Assembly: GCF_004791695.1 (NCBI RefSeq)
Contig: NZ_SRSO01000008.1
Coordinates: 62,001 to 126,000, forward strand
Direction: 5' to 3'
From: Flavivirga rizhaonensis
GTDB lineage: Bacteria > Bacteroidota > Bacteroidia > Flavobacteriales > Flavobacteriaceae
DNA: 64,000 bases
Shown: positions 1-7,992 of the stretch, piece after piece
Layout of the letters: the number at the start of each line of letters is the position of its first letter
How positions within the stretch are numbered: position 1 is the first letter of the stretch
Position numbers and translations under genes: made by a program
The notes under the pieces: model-generated
Database searches by the model: none
What the model saw: the letters and a program-made list of their open reading frames with translations, nothing else
Told to the model about the DNA's origin: nothing

Positions 1-133
1 TAAAAAATGGCTGAAATTCACCCATATTTTGTTACTTTTCTTATGCGTAGCTCTGCTATACCTTGCAAAAAGTGCCTCATCTGAATAAATTTCATCTCAT
101 TTTCGGTTAAAAACAAAAAGTTTAAACGAGTTC
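1..133. repeat. Partial copy of a long palindromic intergenic element
   Basis: This stretch matches the complete element at 26098-26256 almost end to end. Both contain GCT(G/A)AAATTC, a CAAAAAGTGC core and the block TTTTCGGTTAAAAACAAAAAG, and both end in GAGTTC. The centre of symmetry lies near position 54, so the missing left arm should lie just outside the window. No coding sequence overlaps it. It is a non-autonomous dispersed repeat and its mode of spread is unknown. Confidence 0.75.
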
Positions 134-167
134 AAAATATAAATGCCTTAAACAAGTAAATAGAAAT

Positions 168-201
168 AAAAAACGAACCCCCGGTAATCAGCCGAGGGTT
201 C
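168..201 (-). terminator. Second rho-independent terminator downstream of rpoD
   Basis: On the minus strand a GAACCC/GGGTTC stem closes an imperfect C/G-rich hairpin and is followed by six T. It lies just beyond the first rpoD terminator and would act as a back-up. Confidence 0.6.
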
Positions 202-212
202 TTTCATCAATC

Positions 213-240
213 AAAAAACGAACAGTTATGTGTAACTGTT
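213..240 (-). terminator. rho-independent terminator of rpoD
   Basis: A perfect 8-bp stem, AACAGTTA/TAACTGTT, with a four-base loop at 221-240 is followed on the minus strand by CG and six T (213-218). It begins about 30 bases after the rpoD stop codon. Confidence 0.8.
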
Positions 241-270
241 TGTTGTCGTAATTTAGTCGTAAAAAAATTA

Positions 271-1134
271 CTAACCTAAATATGTTTTTAATATTTTACT
301 TCTGGAAGTATGCTTAAGTCTTCTAATCGCTTTTTCTTTTATTTGTCTCACACGCTCACGTGTTAAATCAAATGTTTCACCAATTTCTTCTAAAGTCATT
401 GGATGTTGGTTTCCTAAACCAAAGTATAAACGAATGACGTCTGCTTCACGAGGTGTAAGAGTTTCTAAAGCACGCTCAATCTCAGTACGTAAAGACTCAT
501 GTAATAGTTCTCTATCTGGATTTGGTGATTCACCACTATTAAGTACATCGTATAGATTTGAATCTTCACCTTCAACTAAAGGGGCATCCATACTTACGTG
601 GCGACCAGAGTTTTTCATAGACTCTTTAACATCATTAATAGTCATGTCTAATTCCTTAGCAATTTCTTCTGCACTAGGCGGACGTTCATGACTTTGCTCA
701 AGAAAAGCAAATGTTTTATTAATTTTATTAATAGATCCAATTTTGTTTAATGGTAAACGTACAATACGAGATTGTTCAGCCAATGCTTGTAAAATCGATT
801 GACGAATCCACCAAACAGCGTATGATATAAATTTAAAACCACGTGTTTCATCAAAACGTTGTGCTGCTTTAATTAAACCTAAATTACCTTCATTAATTAA
901 ATCTGGTAATGTTAAACCTTGGTTTTGATATTGTTTTGCTACCGATACAACGAAACGTAAATTAGCTTTTGTCAACTTCTCTAAAGCTATTTGATCTCCA
1001 GCTTTAATGCGTTGTGCTAATTCTACTTCCTCGTCAGCTGTAATTAAATCAACCTTTCCTATTTCCTGTAGATATTTATCTAACGAAGCGGTTTCTCTAT
1101 TAGTAACCTGCTTCGTAATTTTAAGTTGTCTCAT
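271..1134 (-). CDS. rpoD: Primary RNA polymerase sigma factor RpoD (sigma-70)
   Basis: This is the housekeeping sigma factor that directs RNA polymerase to promoters. The 287-residue protein has region 1.2 (about residues 17-50), region 2 with the core-binding and -10 recognition helices ([18 protein letters not shown], then the [10 protein letters not shown] segment), region 3, and region 4 with the -35-binding helix-turn-helix ([17 protein letters not shown]). It lacks region 1.1 and the large non-conserved insert of E. coli RpoD. This short form is the norm in Bacteroidota, whose promoters have a TTG and a TAnnTTTG element; several such promoters occur in this window. It appears monocistronic, with 220 bases of upstream non-coding DNA and two terminators downstream. 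Confidence 0.97.
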   Translation of the reverse strand: MRQLKITKQVTNRETASLDKYLQEIGKVDLITADEEVELAQRIKAGDQIALEKLTKANLRFVVSVAKQYQNQGLTLPDLINEGNLGLIKAAQRFDETRGFKFISYAVWWIRQSILQALAEQSRIVRLPLNKIGSINKINKTFAFLEQSHERPPSAEEIAKELDMTINDVKESMKNSGRHVSMDAPLVEGEDSNLYDVLNSGESPNPDRELLHESLRTEIERALETLTPREADVIRLYFGLGNQHPMTLEEIGETFDLTRERVRQIKEKAIRRLKHTSRSKILKTYLG

Positions 1135-1354
1135 CTAAAGTTCTCCTGTGATTTTTAATTGAATATTTGGGCATTCATTAGTTATACGTATATGTGTCGT
1201 ATAATGTTACAAAAATTTTCAAATTATTTTTTGGATTCATTATTTAGACCCCAAAAGTTTAAAAAGGTCACATTGGCTCCTTATATATTATTAATAAGAG
1301 CGACAACACGTTATATTTTTTTTAAATAAATGAAAAAAGGATAGTATTGCTATT

Positions 1355-2323
1355 TCACTCAAAATCTAAAAGTTTAGCAGCCTCAATTAAATTATGCAAA
1401 GCATCAATTTTTGAATAGATTTTATTAAAAAAAGTATTTCGCTCTTTTTCACCAGTTGTATTTAGCAGCTTAGAATTTTGTAATTGTTTATTTAAAAAAA
1501 TATCAGCTTCATTACAAGTATGTTTATCTGCTGTTTTATAATAAGATAATAAGGTAAATGGAACATAAAGCATTTGAGCTTCTGGAGTGCTAACTAAAAC
1601 ATTATTATTCATTAAATGCAGCTCATTATAATACAGTTTAAACTCTAGGTTTTTATTAATTAGTTTAATGGATATATCTTTAATTAGTTGTTTTAATAGT
1701 TTACAGAATTGTAAAGCAGTTTCTGTTTTTACCTGGCCAGCCTGGTGATAAAAGTGAATTTGTTTTAGTGTACTATTAACAGAAGTAATATCCCATATCT
1801 CAATAGTATTCAAATTATAATATAGGCTGCCTAATCTTTTTCCAGCTTCTATTAAAGAAGTGTTTGGTGCAAAGTTTTCAAAGCTTTTAGTGGCTAGTTT
1901 TGGATTTAATAATTTAAGCCAAACATAATATTTAAACTGACTTAGTTTATCTCCATTTAAATTATAAAATAAAGGAATGTCTTTTGCCGAATATAAAATA
2001 CGACTCTCCTTTTGTTTTAACAGTGGGTAAAGAGAATCGTAAGAGTCATTAAAGTATTGTTGAAGCTGAGTTTCTGTTTCAATATGTTTTGTCTTTTCAA
2101 TAGCCACAAACTCTGTGTTTGTGATTTCAAACAGCCGGTCTAAGGATATGTTATAATACTTGGCTAAAACAATAGTTTCCTCAATAGAGAATTTACTTTT
2201 TAAACTCACACGTCTATGTGCCGCATCATAGCTAATATCTAAAGCTGTAGAAATAGCTTCAATGGTCGAGGTATTTTTTGGTAATTCCTGTTTTAAATTT
2301 TGGAGAAAGACTGATTGATACAT
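1355..2323 (-). CDS. Helix-turn-helix regulator, uncharacterised flavobacterial type
   Basis: The N-terminal 60 residues resemble a HTH region (SIEAISTALDISYDAAHRR followed by IVLAKYYNISLDRLFEI), as in XRE/BetR-like regulators. The remaining 260 residues are an unrecognised helical domain, perhaps ligand sensing. I start at the ATG at 2323; a longer reading would need a TTG two codons upstream. A TACATTTG -7 element ends four bases before this ATG, so a leaderless transcript is possible. The gene is divergent from the secreted repeat protein at 2441, with a perfect 9-1-9 palindrome between them, which suggests autoregulation and control of that neighbour. The function is inferred from the HTH and context only. 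Confidence 0.6.
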   Translation of the reverse strand: MYQSVFLQNLKQELPKNTSTIEAISTALDISYDAAHRRVSLKSKFSIEETIVLAKYYNISLDRLFEITNTEFVAIEKTKHIETETQLQQYFNDSYDSLYPLLKQKESRILYSAKDIPLFYNLNGDKLSQFKYYVWLKLLNPKLATKSFENFAPNTSLIEAGKRLGSLYYNLNTIEIWDITSVNSTLKQIHFYHQAGQVKTETALQFCKLLKQLIKDISIKLINKNLEFKLYYNELHLMNNNVLVSTPEAQMLYVPFTLLSYYKTADKHTCNEADIFLNKQLQNSKLLNTTGEKERNTFFNKIYSKIDALHNLIEAAKLLDFE

Positions 2324-2341
2324 GTTCAAATGTATTCATTA

Positions 2342-2360
2342 ATTTGTGATAATCACAAAT
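2342..2360. promoter_or_regulatory. Operator-like perfect palindrome
   Basis: ATTTGTGAT-A-ATCACAAAT is a perfect 9-1-9 inverted repeat between divergent start codons. A further TGTGAT half-site lies at 2397-2402, inside the spacer of the plus-strand promoter. The palindrome also overlaps the likely -33 region of the minus-strand gene. The neighbouring HTH protein is the obvious candidate binder. The TGTGA/TCACA half-sites resemble a CRP site, but the spacer is three bases, not six. Confidence 0.55.
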
Positions 2361-2390
2361 AACAATACGAAGTTTTGCATTTTAAGTGAT

Positions 2391-2418
2391 TTGATATGTG
2401 ATTATAACAATAATTTTG
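2391..2418 (+). promoter_or_regulatory. Bacteroidota-type promoter of the repeat protein gene
   Basis: TTG (2391-2393), a 17-base spacer, then TAATTTTG (2411-2418) match the TTG/TAnnTTTG consensus. The start codon follows 22 bases downstream. Confidence 0.7.
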
Positions 2419-2440
2419 AATTGAATTTAAAACTACAATT

Positions 2441-3151
2441 ATGAAAAAATTAGTATGCATTATTACTATATTATTAGTTAATTTAAATGTTACAGGTCAA
2501 AACGATTCAATTGTAAATCGAAAATTAAGATTTCCCATTTGGACCACTCATAGTAAGAACACTGATATAGTAGGGGTGTCTTTTGGTGCTTTTCCAACGG
2601 ATTATAATGATAAAGACAAGCTCACTAGAACATTTGGGGTTCGAATTGAAGCCTTTCCATTATCTCCCTTTTATTTTCTTGCTCCAAGAACGCCTCTCTC
2701 TACAAATGAAATTGCTTATAAAAAATATATGGAGGGCACTGGTATAACACAACAAATTTATGGTTTGAATATTTCGACTGGAACTTTTGAAGGTATTGAC
2801 TCCTATGGTATTTCTTTAACAGGTTTTATGCATTATAGTAGAAAGAATAATGGTATTGCTATGGCAGGACTGACTAATTCTATAGAAAGAGCAAATGGAA
2901 TTATAGCTAGTTTTGGAGGAAATGAAGTTTATCAAGGTAATGGCCTTATGATTACAACGGTTTGGGGTAATGCCGCAAAACATTTTAGTGGCATTCAAAT
3001 TTCGGCAGAGAATTATATATTGGAAAAGGGTAGAGGTTTACAAATAGGTGTTTTTAACAAAGCAAAAAACTTTAGAGGCCTTCAATTGGGGTTATGGAAT
3101 AAAAATGACAAACGTTCTTTTCCAATAATTAATTGGCAATTTAAAAGCTGA
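2441..3151 (+). CDS. Secreted repeat protein (LA_2272-like surface repeats)
   Basis: The 236-residue product starts with a signal peptide (MKKLVCIITILLVNLNVTGQ). The second half is made of short degenerate repeats of the form NGI-x-x-(A/S)-x-x-N and RGLQ(I/L)G(V/L)(F/W)NKA, ending in a Trp/Phe-rich segment. This pattern resembles the LA_2272-type surface repeat proteins, which have no known enzymatic role. An envelope or periplasmic location is likely. A strong promoter and an operator palindrome lie upstream, shared with the divergent HTH gene, so expression is probably switched by that regulator. I cannot assign a precise function. Confidence 0.65.
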   Translation: MKKLVCIITILLVNLNVTGQNDSIVNRKLRFPIWTTHSKNTDIVGVSFGAFPTDYNDKDKLTRTFGVRIEAFPLSPFYFLAPRTPLSTNEIAYKKYMEGTGITQQIYGLNISTGTFEGIDSYGISLTGFMHYSRKNNGIAMAGLTNSIERANGIIASFGGNEVYQGNGLMITTVWGNAAKHFSGIQISAENYILEKGRGLQIGVFNKAKNFRGLQLGLWNKNDKRSFPIINWQFKS

Positions 3152-3299
3152 AAAACAACACCCTGGGAGCGGTTTTTAAAATGCCTGATACTTTGTTTGA
3201 AATAACAGATATTAATTAATCTAGAAATTACATATAACATTAAGATTACTTTTTTAGAGCGTCTCTTAATAACTAATTATCAAATCGAAACCTAGATTT

Positions 3300-4700
3300 T
3301 TAATTATTTTTTTCTGATAAACCACGTGTTAACCAACCTCTTTTGTTAGCAGTTACAATGGCATAAGGTGTAATCCAAAACAAACCAAATGTGTATAAAA
3401 TACTGTATGTGTATGCCCAAAAAGACTCTTTTATTTTATATCTATTCGCATAAAATATTACTGGAAATGTAGATAATACCAGTATGCTTAGAAATGTTGA
3501 GCTTAAAAATAATATGGGGTGTGTAATCACGAAAAATAACATGAATATTAAGAAAGGATAAGCCATTATTATTTTTAATGATTGGCTTAAAAATAGAAAG
3601 CGTGTACCAATTTTAGAGCCTTCCCTAAAATTTTTAAATACGTATTTATACATTTCTATATTCTCACGAACATTACTTCTTCCCCATCTAATAAACATTT
3701 TGTATAAGCCACGATATTTTTCTGGTACGTTGGTAAATGCATAAGCATTTCTTTGGAATAGTACACTGTAGCCTTGTTTCAAGATCATGTTTGTCATGGC
3801 TCTATCTTCACCAATATCTGAAGGTTGCCCCATAAAAGTTTGGTTAATCCATTCAGGAAGGCAGGCAAAAACGGCTTCACTTCTATAAGCAGCCAAAGCC
3901 CCAGGAGTACACAATACAGAGTTTAAACTACTTTCTGCTGAGCGTACAAACTCAAAACTCAAAACAAAACTTACATCTAACATTTTAGGCAATAGAGATG
4001 TTTCTTTATTCAATACACGAATATTACCAGCGACTGCTCCACATTTTTTATTGGTAATAAATGGGCTAACTAAATTCCTTAGCGTATCTGGTTTTACAAT
4101 AGAATCGCTGTCTACGGTTACAAAAATGTCCCCTGTTCCTTGATTAAAGCCTCTATAAAGAGCATGGCGTTTTCCCTTGTTTTTTGGTTGTTGATAAATT
4201 TCCAACCGGTCACCTAACTGTTTTTTGGCCTCTAACATCCATTCCCAGGTATCGTCTAAACTCCCATCATCAATTGCCAGTAATTGTAATTTTTCTTCAG
4301 GATAATCGCTCTCTGTTAAGCTCATTAAAGTATCCCAAACTTGTTTACCCTCGTTATAGGCTGGTACAATTACAGTACATGTTGGTAATTGGTCGTTGGA
4401 TACGGATGTAATATGCTTATATTTAAAATAATGATATAAGCTATAGAAGAAGAAACTGCCTTTAAATAAAAATAGTAAAGCTGAGACTATCATAAATGAA
4501 AACCCTAATGCAGAACGCATACGTCCTGCATTGAACTGGATGTAATCTTCCTTTAAGACAAAGCCTAAATACACGGCATCAATCATAAGTAAAAAAGTGC
4601 ATGTTAAAACCAAAATACCCCAAATGTCTGATTTTTTAAGAGATAAAATATAATTTTTCAATGTTCTTAATAGTTCAGAAGCTATCTTTTTGGTTTTCAT
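3300..4700 (-). CDS. Membrane-bound family 2 glycosyltransferase (processive, HAS/NodC-like)
   Basis: The 466-residue protein has two N-terminal membrane segments (about 28-50 and 70-92), a cytoplasmic GT-A domain and three or more C-terminal membrane segments (about 365-455). Visible motifs are DDGSLDDTW (nucleotide-sugar binding), DSDS at 197-200 (metal), GEDRAMTN (catalytic region) and FIRWGRSN at 336-343. This layout is that of hyaluronan/chitin/cellulose synthase-like enzymes that polymerise and extrude a beta-linked polysaccharide. The usual QxxRW motif reads MFIRW at 335-339, so the Gln is replaced. The polymer cannot be deduced. The gene stands alone, without a bcsB or pgaB-like partner nearby. 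Confidence 0.85.
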   Translation of the reverse strand: MKTKKIASELLRTLKNYILSLKKSDIWGILVLTCTFLLMIDAVYLGFVLKEDYIQFNAGRMRSALGFSFMIVSALLFLFKGSFFFYSLYHYFKYKHITSVSNDQLPTCTVIVPAYNEGKQVWDTLMSLTESDYPEEKLQLLAIDDGSLDDTWEWMLEAKKQLGDRLEIYQQPKNKGKRHALYRGFNQGTGDIFVTVDSDSIVKPDTLRNLVSPFITNKKCGAVAGNIRVLNKETSLLPKMLDVSFVLSFEFVRSAESSLNSVLCTPGALAAYRSEAVFACLPEWINQTFMGQPSDIGEDRAMTNMILKQGYSVLFQRNAYAFTNVPEKYRGLYKMFIRWGRSNVRENIEMYKYVFKNFREGSKIGTRFLFLSQSLKIIMAYPFLIFMLFFVITHPILFLSSTFLSILVLSTFPVIFYANRYKIKESFWAYTYSILYTFGLFWITPYAIVTANKRGWLTRGLSEKNN

Positions 4701-4996
4701 AAATTTTTATTTTTGATTATGGCATTACTCTTTTTACGTAGTAAAAATGATTTCAGATTCTTTTTAATATTTATTTAATAAATTGAATGGAATTATTATT
4801 TAATACAGGGTGAATCTTAAAATCTTGTTAATAAGAAAAAGTCTTTAGATACCTATTAAAATAGCCCCAACCGATTATAATCGATTGAGGGATTTTAGTA
4901 ATAGCTTGAGAAATTAATTCTACTTTCTTGTCTTCTAAAAGTTATTATTTCGAAAGTGAAATAGGTGAGCTTTAAGGTTAATTCGTGTTTTAGTTA
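4701..4996. other. Non-coding gap with a symmetrical hairpin
   Basis: No supportable gene lies here. A nearly perfect hairpin at 4865-4891 (CCCC-AACCGATTA / TAATCGATT-GAGGG, one bulge) is followed by GATTTT on the plus strand and CTATTTT on the minus strand. It probably ends transcription of the GH2 gene that stops at 4997. The rest is AT-rich and holds the promoter region of the glycosyltransferase; I could not place a consensus box. Confidence 0.45.
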
Positions 4997-7900
4997 CTAA
5001 TCATTTATAGGATGAATTTCATAGATAACTTCAGTTCCTTTAAGTCCTTCAGATTGCGCCTTAACTTTAATAGTATCTGCTTCGAAATTAGATTTAATTG
5101 CTACTCGAATTAAACCGCCCTCTGCTTGTAATTCTAAATCACCAGGCGTATGATAATGTAGCAATTTTTCTGGGGTTACATAAAAATTATAAGATCCTCT
5201 ATAAGTTGCTGAGCCCTCTACACTAAATTGAATATTATTAGTTGAATTAACACACAGATTTTCGTTTTGGTCAAGAATACGTGCTGTAATAATTGCAGTA
5301 TCGGTACCATTTGCTTTTATAGTAAAAGTGCCTCCGTTGGGTTTGGTTAAGTTTGGTTCTACAATAAGTTCTATACGATGTGGTTTACCTGCTGTGGTTC
5401 GTATATCAGAACAAACCTCTTTACCATTAGCGTCTAACCCTACTGCTTTTAAAGTACCAGCTGCCCATTTAATATTTTCCCATGTACATTTTTTTGAATC
5501 TTTTTCGGGATGACGTTTATCCAAGCTTTGTCCATTTAAAAATAATTCTACTTCATTACAATTGCTCCATGCACTAACGGTTTGAATTCCGGATAAATTC
5601 CAACTGGTTTGTAGTGCGACTCCCGGTTGAGTCTCAAAAGGTATCCAAAGTGCTTTTTTATATACATTGTATTTTAATTTAGGAATGCGGTTGCCATCCA
5701 TGGCAGACGATCCTAATGATTTTTGTTTGCTCATACCATTAAGATAGGTTGTATAGCCTTCCCCTTGAGTTTCTGCAAGCATCCAATCTATCCAACCACA
5801 TGCACGATCATTTTTATCTCTTAAATAATTGTTTACAAAATAATCAGTGAATGTGACTTCATTTTCAAAATCATGTCGTGCTATATTCCAGCTTATACCA
5901 CCCCAATTGGCGCCATACACTTCTGTATTTAAAGTAGGTGACCCTTCTATTTTTCTATATCTGTTTGTGTAGCCTACCATAACTCTAAGCGAATCTGGCC
6001 AATTGGAAGGATACCCATCACGGTTATGTATAATTCGAGAATTTAACGAATCTAATTTTTGAGCTATTTTATAAGTATTGTATGCATGATATACGTCCCC
6101 TTTTTTAGGTAATCCATTATTAGACTCCCACACAGCAATTGAAGGATGATTTCTAAAAGCTGTTATCATCTCTTGATCGTATTCTGCTTTATAAGTTTTA
6201 GCAGGTTCACCTTTCAATACCCATTCATTATCGCCACTATTTTGGAAAATCATGATTCCATAAACATCACAAGCATCCACCATTGTTTTTGTAGCAGGTA
6301 CATGTCCTACACGTAATGTATTTCCTCCACTAGCTGCAATTAACTGTATGTCTTTCCATTGTAATTCATCAGGAATGGCAGAGCCCAGAGCTGGATAAAT
6401 ATTGCGATGCCCGAAGCCTTGCATAAAATGTTTTTTATTATTTACATAGCAATAATTTTCATCCCAGGTTATGGTACGAATACCAACTTTGTCTTCACGT
6501 TTATCAATAAGGTTTTTTCCTTTATATATTTTAGTCTGTAAAGTATATAAATAGGGGGTGCCATGCGGACTATTATTAGGAAACCATAAAGTAGGGTTGG
6601 TAATAGTTTGTTTGAAATCAAATACTGCCGTGTTATTAGCCAATATGTCTTTTTCTGCACTGTCTTCTTTTACTAATTCATTTTTGGAATTATAAAGTTC
6701 TGTTACCAGGGTAATAGACTCATTTATAGAACTATTATTTTCGACATTGGTTATAATTCTGATGTCTGCAGACTCACTTGATACGTTAGTCGTTGCTATA
6801 TAATTACCCCAATTATGGCCTGGAGCACTAGCATTAACGGGAATATGGACAGGGTTAACTTCATGAAGAAATACAGGGCTTACAATACCGCCCCAACCCA
6901 TACCAAAGCCTTCGTAAATACCAAATCCCGGATTGGTAAAGAAACCATCTGTTTCATTTGAAACTCTTACAGCAATGATATTTTCAGCTCCAAATACTAA
7001 TTTTGACGTAATATTTAAGGCAAAGGGAAGAAACCCGCCTACATGAGTCACTTCATCTGTTTGCTTAACAGCTGTATTGCCTTTTATAAACTGACCATTT
7101 ACATAAATTGCGGCTCCTACATTTACGCCTTGAAATTCAAGTATGAAATTTTTATCTTTTTGTGCTTCTGATAAAAAAAGATGTTTGCGATACCATACTT
7201 CTCCTCTCCACATATACGAATCGGTAGAATTGAGATAAGTGTCATTATCGTTAAAACAATGTGGAATACCTACTGATTGCCAATTGGAGTCATCAAAGTC
7301 TGCAGTAGCAAAATTTTTGGTTGTGGATGTTGTTTTTAATAGCTCAATTTGAGGTTCTTCAATAATAATTTTATTGGCCCAACGGTTTTTTGTTACTAAA
7401 TGACTAATTCGGATAGCTTGAAAATTATTACCGATTTTGGTATTGAAGTAAACACCTTTTTGCTTGTTGATTAAACCAACTGTATCGCCAGTCTCATCTA
7501 CCGTTGCAAATGACTTAGGGGTTGCAATTTTACTATTAATTAAGTGATCACTAATAACCTCCCAGCTTCCGTCTGTTTTTTGTCCTTCTAATAAGTAAAA
7601 TATTTGAACTATTTTATTATTCGTAAAACTCACTTTTAAATTAGATTCACTCATTTCTTCTTTTAAATTGAAATGAACCTTATAGCCCTCTTCGTCTTCT
7701 TTTTTTAGATCAATATTGAGGTCTGATGTGAAATTTTTGATATTTAAACTATCAACTTTATGGTATTTCCAAGGTGTTTCACCCAGATTAGTTGTTTTGT
7801 TTGGAGTGTCACTGTTAGTATTTTGACATCGTACAAAAAGAAAGTTTATCAATAATAAAAAGGCTATTGAGCTTAGTGTTTTTTTAGGTAATAAGGACAT
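4997..7900 (-). CDS. Glycoside hydrolase family 2 lipoprotein (beta-galactosidase-like)
   Basis: The 967-residue protein has a lipoprotein signal with Cys25 (FLFVRC), so it is likely anchored in the envelope. In order it shows an N-terminal discoidin-like or jelly-roll part, the GH2 sugar-binding domain (about 225-370), an immunoglobulin-like domain, a TIM barrel (about 480-740) and C-terminal GH2 domains of the DUF4982 type (AWSNCNEVELFLNGQSL). The TIM barrel has the nucleophile region TEVYGANWGG with Glu660. The acid/base region reads WESNNG at 591-596 where canonical GH2 enzymes have NE, so the usual catalytic Glu is Gly596. It could be a divergent GH2 enzyme that uses another acid, or an inactive relative. 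The substrate is unknown; there is no adjacent SusC/SusD pair. Confidence 0.85.
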   Translation of the reverse strand: MSLLPKKTLSSIAFLLLINFLFVRCQNTNSDTPNKTTNLGETPWKYHKVDSLNIKNFTSDLNIDLKKEDEEGYKVHFNLKEEMSESNLKVSFTNNKIVQIFYLLEGQKTDGSWEVISDHLINSKIATPKSFATVDETGDTVGLINKQKGVYFNTKIGNNFQAIRISHLVTKNRWANKIIIEEPQIELLKTTSTTKNFATADFDDSNWQSVGIPHCFNDNDTYLNSTDSYMWRGEVWYRKHLFLSEAQKDKNFILEFQGVNVGAAIYVNGQFIKGNTAVKQTDEVTHVGGFLPFALNITSKLVFGAENIIAVRVSNETDGFFTNPGFGIYEGFGMGWGGIVSPVFLHEVNPVHIPVNASAPGHNWGNYIATTNVSSESADIRIITNVENNSSINESITLVTELYNSKNELVKEDSAEKDILANNTAVFDFKQTITNPTLWFPNNSPHGTPYLYTLQTKIYKGKNLIDKREDKVGIRTITWDENYCYVNNKKHFMQGFGHRNIYPALGSAIPDELQWKDIQLIAASGGNTLRVGHVPATKTMVDACDVYGIMIFQNSGDNEWVLKGEPAKTYKAEYDQEMITAFRNHPSIAVWESNNGLPKKGDVYHAYNTYKIAQKLDSLNSRIIHNRDGYPSNWPDSLRVMVGYTNRYRKIEGSPTLNTEVYGANWGGISWNIARHDFENEVTFTDYFVNNYLRDKNDRACGWIDWMLAETQGEGYTTYLNGMSKQKSLGSSAMDGNRIPKLKYNVYKKALWIPFETQPGVALQTSWNLSGIQTVSAWSNCNEVELFLNGQSLDKRHPEKDSKKCTWENIKWAAGTLKAVGLDANGKEVCSDIRTTAGKPHRIELIVEPNLTKPNGGTFTIKANGTDTAIITARILDQNENLCVNSTNNIQFSVEGSATYRGSYNFYVTPEKLLHYHTPGDLELQAEGGLIRVAIKSNFEADTIKVKAQSEGLKGTEVIYEIHPIND

Positions 7901-7935
7901 TTTATATATTAAAAAATAGTAGGCTTAAATATAAT

Positions 7936-7970
7936 AAAAAAACCCTCTCAAATTTACATTAAGAGGGTTT
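7936..7970 (-). terminator. rho-independent terminator of pnp
   Basis: An AAACCCTCT/AGAGGGTTT stem (7940-7970) is followed on the minus strand by a run of seven T. It lies just downstream of the pnp stop codon. Confidence 0.85.
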
Positions 7971-7992
7971 GAATTTATAGATTTAAAAGATA

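Noticed and set aside
434-691. Plus-strand frame opposite rpoD
   Set aside because: Shadow of a strongly conserved gene; the same holds for the other antisense frames over pnp, tamL, trkH, the 1637-residue gene and the DASS carrier.
2342-2360. CRP-type binding site
   Set aside because: Half-sites TGTGA/TCACA are present, but the spacer is three bases rather than six, so a CRP dimer would not fit in the normal way.
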